Shown: positions 5,658-9,344 of the stretch, one piece after another | Layout of the letters: every line of letters starts with the position of its first letter | How positions within the stretch are numbered: the first letter of the stretch is position 1 | NCBI GenBank assembly: GCA_902780365.1 | Contig: CACZFE010000055.1 | Coordinates: 1-9,344 of the forward strand | Direction of reading: 5' to 3' | DNA: 9,344 nt | From: an uncultured Spirochaetales bacterium | GTDB taxonomy: Bacteria > UBP6 > UBA1177 | Notes under the pieces: model-generated | Told to the model about the DNA's origin: nothing | The model's input: only the letters and a program-made list of their open reading frames with translations | Databases searched by the model: none | Program-made: the position numbers and the translations under genes

Positions 5658-8063
5658 TTATTTGTCTGCCGCTTTTTCGATAAGGATCCCGGCCGCAAAA
5701 GCCGCGAAATAGCAGAGAAGGCCTGTAAAGAAAGTTGCCGAAATGCCGTAGAAAATCGATATCGCCGTCGCTACGACCGAACTTACAACGCTTGCCGCGC
5801 CGTTTACGCCCCAGAACCACGGAGCCGATCCGCTGACTTTTTTGTTAAGCAGCGCAAGTCCGGTCGGGAAGGGCATTCCCATGAAAAATCCTGCAAGCGC
5901 CATTGTCGCAAAACTATAGATTATACGCGGAAGTATCGGCCAGGAATTGAAGTGACGGAGAATGAACATATTCGCCGAACCGACTGTCGCTACAACCAAG
6001 ATAAGCAGTATAAAAAGTCCTTTGACTCCGACTTTCTCACGCAGTTTTTTGCTTGCAAAACTGCCAAGCCCGCTGAAAAGAAGCATCGTGAAAAGAACGA
6101 CGAGAATGCTGTATGTCGGATGTCCCAGAAATACGGCGAATTTCTGGATGAGAGAGACTTCTATAAGCATAAAACCGATCCCCAAAGCGGTGAAATAAGC
6201 TGTGTAGCGGTTGAAAACAGCCTTGGAAACATCGGTTTTCATCTTTGAGATGAGCGGGATTATGATGAGGAAAAGCGAAAGGACAACGACTATCGCGATG
6301 AGCCAGAGCAGATTGTGGATAGCCATGAGGTTGGTTGAAAGCACTCCTTCTGATTCGACATTCATTCCTTTTATTACAGCAGAAGGTTTGAGCATATTGA
6401 AGAAGAAGGGGTTGTCATCTGTCGGCGGTGTGAGGTCAAGCGGGTAATTCGCCATGAATATTTCGCGTTTTCCCGGAGTTATGATGTCTTTGAAAGCGGA
6501 GTAGTTCTCTTTGCCGCCTGCGATCAGTATTTCAAAACCGTATTCGTCGGCGAGTTTTAGAGCTTTATCGATTGTTTCAGGCTTGAACGGCTTTTTCGAC
6601 ACGATTATCGTTCCTGAGCCGAAGTGATCTTCAAGCGGCTTGTCGGGTTTGATATAGTCGACAGCAACGAGAATGATATGCTTTGCAGGCTCTTTTATTC
6701 CTGATTCAAGCAATGTCTGGTATGCAAGGTTTACGAGACGGAGAAGTTCGCCAGGGCGTTTCGGATAATACCAGCGGCTCATTGTCAGTGCGCCGTTGTC
6801 TGAAAGACGCGAGAAAAAGGTTTTCCATGCTTCAATGGTATATAGCGAGTTTTCAGTGAGGACGAAAGCGCCTGAAGCCGTGGCGGCCCACGAGTCGATG
6901 AGACTTGCCTGGATTATGTCGAACTTCATGTCGTTCTTTTCAAAGAAATTGCGGGCTTCGTCTTCGATAATGTGAACATTAGGAAGTGCAGAAATGTTGT
7001 AAGTGTAGCCTGCGTAAACTTTGGTCAGAGCGTCAATAATGCGCCCGTTTATCTCTATTCCCCAGATTTCTTTCTGGTTGAAGTGAAGGGCTGAGAGGAT
7101 GTCCCTGCCGCCGCCGACACCGATAATTCCGACTTTCGAATTAGGGAAGAGATAGTGGGCGAAGTTGGTGCTGTCATAGTGAAGGTGTATCAGTTTGGAA
7201 ATATTCATGGTGTTTCTGGTGATCACTGTCGCAGCAGCGGAGTCTATGGTGAGGTTTTTCTGCTCGACTTTGTATTCAGGGAACTGCGACATCATTTTGT
7301 CTGAGATTCCCCAACCGAAGCCGATGTTGTGCTTTATAGGAGCAACTGTGATGCGTGAAAAAGGAGTCCAACTTTCCCATTCAAGATCGTGTTCGACAGT
7401 CGCATTGAGAACACCCTCGTCAACTTTCGTCCACTCGATCCTGAAGATCCTTCCAAAGTAGTTGAAAAACGAAAAAACTAAGATACAGACAGCGATGACC
7501 ATATCCCGTTTTTTCCTGGAAACGGCATAAGCAGCGAAAAATCCGAAACTTGCAATGAAAATTGCCGCACTGACGGCGTCTGTCACCGAAAGAAGCGAGA
7601 AAAACGCAAGAGAGCCTGTTGCGGCGCCTGCAAGGTCAGCGGCATAGAGCCTGTTGGCCTGTTTTATGTATTTTGTTGCAAGAATAAGCGATACGGCAAC
7701 GCCTTCAAAATAAAAGGGGACCGCCGCAACGGCGTATATAAGCGCGGTCGTGAAATATCCGATCCCTGTCGGCCGCGGAACGAACGGAATCGAAAGAAGT
7801 GTCAGAAGTGAAGTGATCAGCGAAAGCGCGAAAAGCCTGCTGTATTTCGAGATCAGAGTCTCAAGCTCGTCGTCAGTTTTTGAAGCGAAGTCGGCCAGAT
7901 AGACTTTTACCGCACCGGTGCTCATTCCGAGCATAGCCACCGAAATCGCCATAAAAGCGTAGTGATACCACATGGTTATGCTGAAAATTCTTGTGAGGAT
8001 GTTTTCCAGCGCAAGGCCGGCAAGCGAAAGAAGAAATATTGCATGATAAATAGATTTTTTCAT
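5658..8063 (-). CDS. Multi-pass membrane protein with spermidine-synthase-like domain
   Basis: The 801-residue protein has about six hydrophobic segments in residues 1-205, a soluble Rossmann-type domain at roughly 210-560, and more membrane segments from about 580 to 796. The soluble domain resembles spermidine synthase and SAM-dependent methyltransferases: VGIIGVGGGRDILSAL (311-326) is the nucleotide-binding loop and WGIEING (334-340) the acidic strand end. The C-terminal segments carry blocks typical of this membrane family: GIGFMLIEVSLIQKF (628-642), LLFSGLGSFAS (661-671), GMPFPTGLALL (729-739) and WFWGVNGAASVV (749-760). The catalytic-loop region reads DIIQASLIDSWAAT (382-395) and lacks the usual spermidine synthase D-x-x-D-P signature, so a polyamine product should not be assumed. 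The family is widespread with no firmly assigned function that I know of. An in-frame TTG one codon earlier exists, but GAGG at 8074-8071 is better spaced for the ATG at 8063. Confidence 0.85.
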   Translation of the reverse strand: MKKSIYHAIFLLSLAGLALENILTRIFSITMWYHYAFMAISVAMLGMSTGAVKVYLADFASKTDDELETLISKYSRLFALSLITSLLTLLSIPFVPRPTGIGYFTTALIYAVAAVPFYFEGVAVSLILATKYIKQANRLYAADLAGAATGSLAFFSLLSVTDAVSAAIFIASFGFFAAYAVSRKKRDMVIAVCILVFSFFNYFGRIFRIEWTKVDEGVLNATVEHDLEWESWTPFSRITVAPIKHNIGFGWGISDKMMSQFPEYKVEQKNLTIDSAAATVITRNTMNISKLIHLHYDSTNFAHYLFPNSKVGIIGVGGGRDILSALHFNQKEIWGIEINGRIIDALTKVYAGYTYNISALPNVHIIEDEARNFFEKNDMKFDIIQASLIDSWAATASGAFVLTENSLYTIEAWKTFFSRLSDNGALTMSRWYYPKRPGELLRLVNLAYQTLLESGIKEPAKHIILVAVDYIKPDKPLEDHFGSGTIIVSKKPFKPETIDKALKLADEYGFEILIAGGKENYSAFKDIITPGKREIFMANYPLDLTPPTDDNPFFFNMLKPSAVIKGMNVESEGVLSTNLMAIHNLLWLIAIVVVLSLFLIIIPLISKMKTDVSKAVFNRYTAYFTALGIGFMLIEVSLIQKFAVFLGHPTYSILVVLFTMLLFSGLGSFASKKLREKVGVKGLFILLILVVATVGSANMFILRHFNSWPILPRIIYSFATMALAGFFMGMPFPTGLALLNKKVSGSAPWFWGVNGAASVVSSVVATAISIFYGISATFFTGLLCYFAAFAAGILIEKAADK

Positions 8064-8093
8064 CAAATGACCTCAAAAAATCAATTTCGGGTG

Positions 8094-8121
8094 ATGATAC
8101 AAAAAAGAAGATTTTCGTCAA
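8094..8121 (-). promoter_or_regulatory. Promoter of the membrane spermidine-synthase-like gene
   Basis: On the - strand TTGACG (8121-8116) and TATCAT (8099-8094) are separated by 16 bases. The start would be near 8087, giving a leader of roughly 24 nt that contains the GAGG ribosome site. This suggests transcription independent of the upstream Cys-rich gene, although no convincing terminator separates the two. Confidence 0.6.
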
Positions 8122-8151
8122 TTATGCGTGATGGTTTTGATGCGGGAAGAA

Positions 8152-9344
8152 TTATTTTGCTTTTGCTTTGAGATAAGTATTGACTTTAACTCTGAAGCAT
8201 TTGCCGCCCGTGACAGGTTCGCCTGTTGTTTTGTCGACTTCCACAAGTATAGGATCTTTGAGCAGTATGCCGTCATTAAAAGAACCGTTGTTGTACATAT
8301 TCGGAATCTGAATAATTCCGCTTTGCGGGAAGTAGAGTTTGTCGATGATATCGCCGCTGTATTCTTTGATGAATGCGCAGATACCGTCTTCGTTTGCCGG
8401 TTTTTCGAGTGTGCAGGTATCAAAAGTCTGTCTCGAAAAGTCGATGTAACAGTTGCTGGGATTATTGTAGATTTGCAGTGAGAAGTGATTTTTGCTGCTG
8501 CCGCCGTTGGGAGCGTATTCGGCAGTGTAATCGAAGAATCTGTTTGCGGGATCGGATGCAGTTGTTTGAACGAGGTCGCTGAGAGTTACTGCAGAACACT
8601 GGATACACTGAGTCTGGTCGGCACTGCACGATTCATCAGAATTGCAGCTGCCGCAGGAATGTCCGCAACCGTCGTTACCGCATTTTTTGCCGTCACACGA
8701 GCAGGCAACGCATTTGCCGTCAATTGAGCAGCTTTGTCCTTCAGGACAGTTTCCGCCGTTAGTTCCGCATATTCCGCCGCAGCCGTTGCTTCCGCATTCT
8801 CTGCCGTCACATGAGCACGACAAGCACTGAGTCTGGTCTATACTGCATATAAAATCGTGAGGATTGCCGCAGTCTCCGCAAGGTTCGCCGCATCCGTTGA
8901 CGCCGCATACTTTGCCTTCGCATGTCGAATCTACGCAGGTCGAAGGAACGCATTTGCCGGCATCGCAGACAAGTCCGCCTGAGCAGGAACCGCATGAATG
9001 GCCGCAGGAATCGGTGCCGCATTCCAGTTCGCCGCAGCTGGCGACACATTCGCAGACTTTCGTTGTTTCGTTGCAGGTGTCGATAGAATTCTTGCAGCTG
9101 CAGGTTCCGCCGCAGCCGTCATCACCGCACGTCGTTCCGTCGCATTTCGGTTCGCACTGGCAGGTGAATGAGTTGGCGTTGCACATTTCATTTGCTTCGC
9201 ATGTTCCGCAGACTCCGCCGCAGCCGTCGCTTCCGCACTGTTTTCCGGCACAGTTAGGCTGGCAGTTAGGATCTGAGGGATCGGACGGAGTTGTATCTGT
9301 TGGATCTGACGGGGTAGATGTGTCAGAGGGATCTGAAGAATTTT
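8152..9344 (-). CDS. Secreted or surface Cys-rich repeat protein, N-terminus beyond the window
   Basis: The frame stays open to the right edge, so the true start and any signal peptide or lipobox are outside; the internal ATG at 9186 falls inside a repeat and is not a credible start. 396 residues are visible. First comes a linker of Ser, Asp, Pro and Thr (9265-9344). Then six tandem repeats of 36-38 residues (8596-9264) follow the pattern C-x-G-x-x-C-G-x-D/N-G-C-G-x-x-C-G-x-C with further cysteines; the fifth copy lacks one Cys of the last pair. A C-terminal domain of about 147 residues (8152-8595) has only three more cysteines and alternating hydrophobic and polar stretches such as NHFSLQIYNNPSNCYIDFS, suggesting beta strands. 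Similar Cys-rich repeats occur in extracellular proteins of Myxococcota and relatives. The many cysteines point to disulfides outside the cytoplasm. I do not recognise the C-terminal domain. Confidence 0.8.
   Translation of the reverse strand, partial: NSSDPSDTSTPSDPTDTTPSDPSDPNCQPNCAGKQCGSDGCGGVCGTCEANEMCNANSFTCQCEPKCDGTTCGDDGCGGTCSCKNSIDTCNETTKVCECVASCGELECGTDSCGHSCGSCSGGLVCDAGKCVPSTCVDSTCEGKVCGVNGCGEPCGDCGNPHDFICSIDQTQCLSCSCDGRECGSNGCGGICGTNGGNCPEGQSCSIDGKCVACSCDGKKCGNDGCGHSCGSCNSDESCSADQTQCIQCSAVTLSDLVQTTASDPANRFFDYTAEYAPNGGSSKNHFSLQIYNNPSNCYIDFSRQTFDTCTLEKPANEDGICAFIKEYSGDIIDKLYFPQSGIIQIPNMYNNGSFNDGILLKDPILVEVDKTTGEPVTGGKCFRVKVNTYLKAKAK
8596..9264 (-). repeat. Six tandem Cys-rich coding repeats of about 108-114 bp
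   Basis: Measured between successive CG-x-D/N-x-CG motifs, the encoded spacings are 36, 36, 38, 37 and 38 residues. The copies have diverged in sequence but keep the cysteine and glycine pattern, so selection seems to act on the fold rather than on the DNA. The repeat array ends sharply at the start of the C-terminal domain. Confidence 0.8.

Noticed and set aside
8586..9251. Overlapping frames on both strands across the Cys-rich repeats
   Set aside because: They arise from the repetitive GC-biased codons of the real repeat protein; the frame ending at 8152 keeps a regular Cys/Gly pattern and stays open to the window edge.
8596..9264. CRISPR-like periodicity
   Set aside because: The period is about 110 bp, the copies are diverged and in a single coding frame, and there are no short identical repeats with unique spacers.

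Overview
The window is bacterial chromosomal DNA and looks like part of a Gram-negative, anaerobic or microaerobic genome. The taxonomic reading is weak. The Cys-rich repeat protein at the right edge resembles surface proteins common in Myxococcota and related former deltaproteobacteria, whereas the feo genes resemble the long FeoB form with its small Cys-rich partner that is well known from Clostridia and gut or rumen anaerobes. Only one gene (428-952) is on the + strand; all the others read leftward on the - strand.

Layout, left to right. Positions 1-300 carry no credible gene and hold copies of two short dispersed palindromic repeat families (REP-like) plus an 11-bp inverted repeat. Positions 285-952 form a compact type III toxin-antitoxin module: an AT-rich leader, a sigma70-type promoter, a very short RNA that can fold as a single H-type pseudoknot, a strong UUCG-loop terminator, and then a ToxN/AbiQ-like endoribonuclease gene whose start lies 11 bases past the T-run. 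Positions 953-1214 again carry REP-like repeats, including a second copy of the roughly 55-bp repeat at 121-173, so the module sits between two direct copies.

Positions 1215-2012 (-) encode a SAM-dependent methyltransferase of the leucine carboxyl methyltransferase/TcmP type. Positions 2151-5513 (-) are a ferrous iron uptake operon in the order feoA (TTG start), second feoA, feoB, then a small FeoB-associated Cys-rich membrane protein fused to a heavy-metal-associated (HMA) domain. The genes are tightly packed, with a TAATG overlap at the last junction. The operon promoter at 5572-5599 is covered by two direct copies of a 16-bp dyad with a 20-bp period, which look like a tandem operator for a metal-responsive repressor.

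Positions 5658-8063 (-) encode a large membrane protein with an embedded spermidine-synthase-like domain and its own promoter near 8094-8121. Positions 8152-9344 (-) are the C-terminal part of a secreted or surface protein with six Cys-rich repeats and an unassigned C-terminal domain; its start lies beyond the window.

The most notable items are the minimal one-unit type III toxin-antitoxin locus, the tandem operator on the feo promoter, and the FeoB-associated/HMA fusion next to a FeoB with a large acidic insert.
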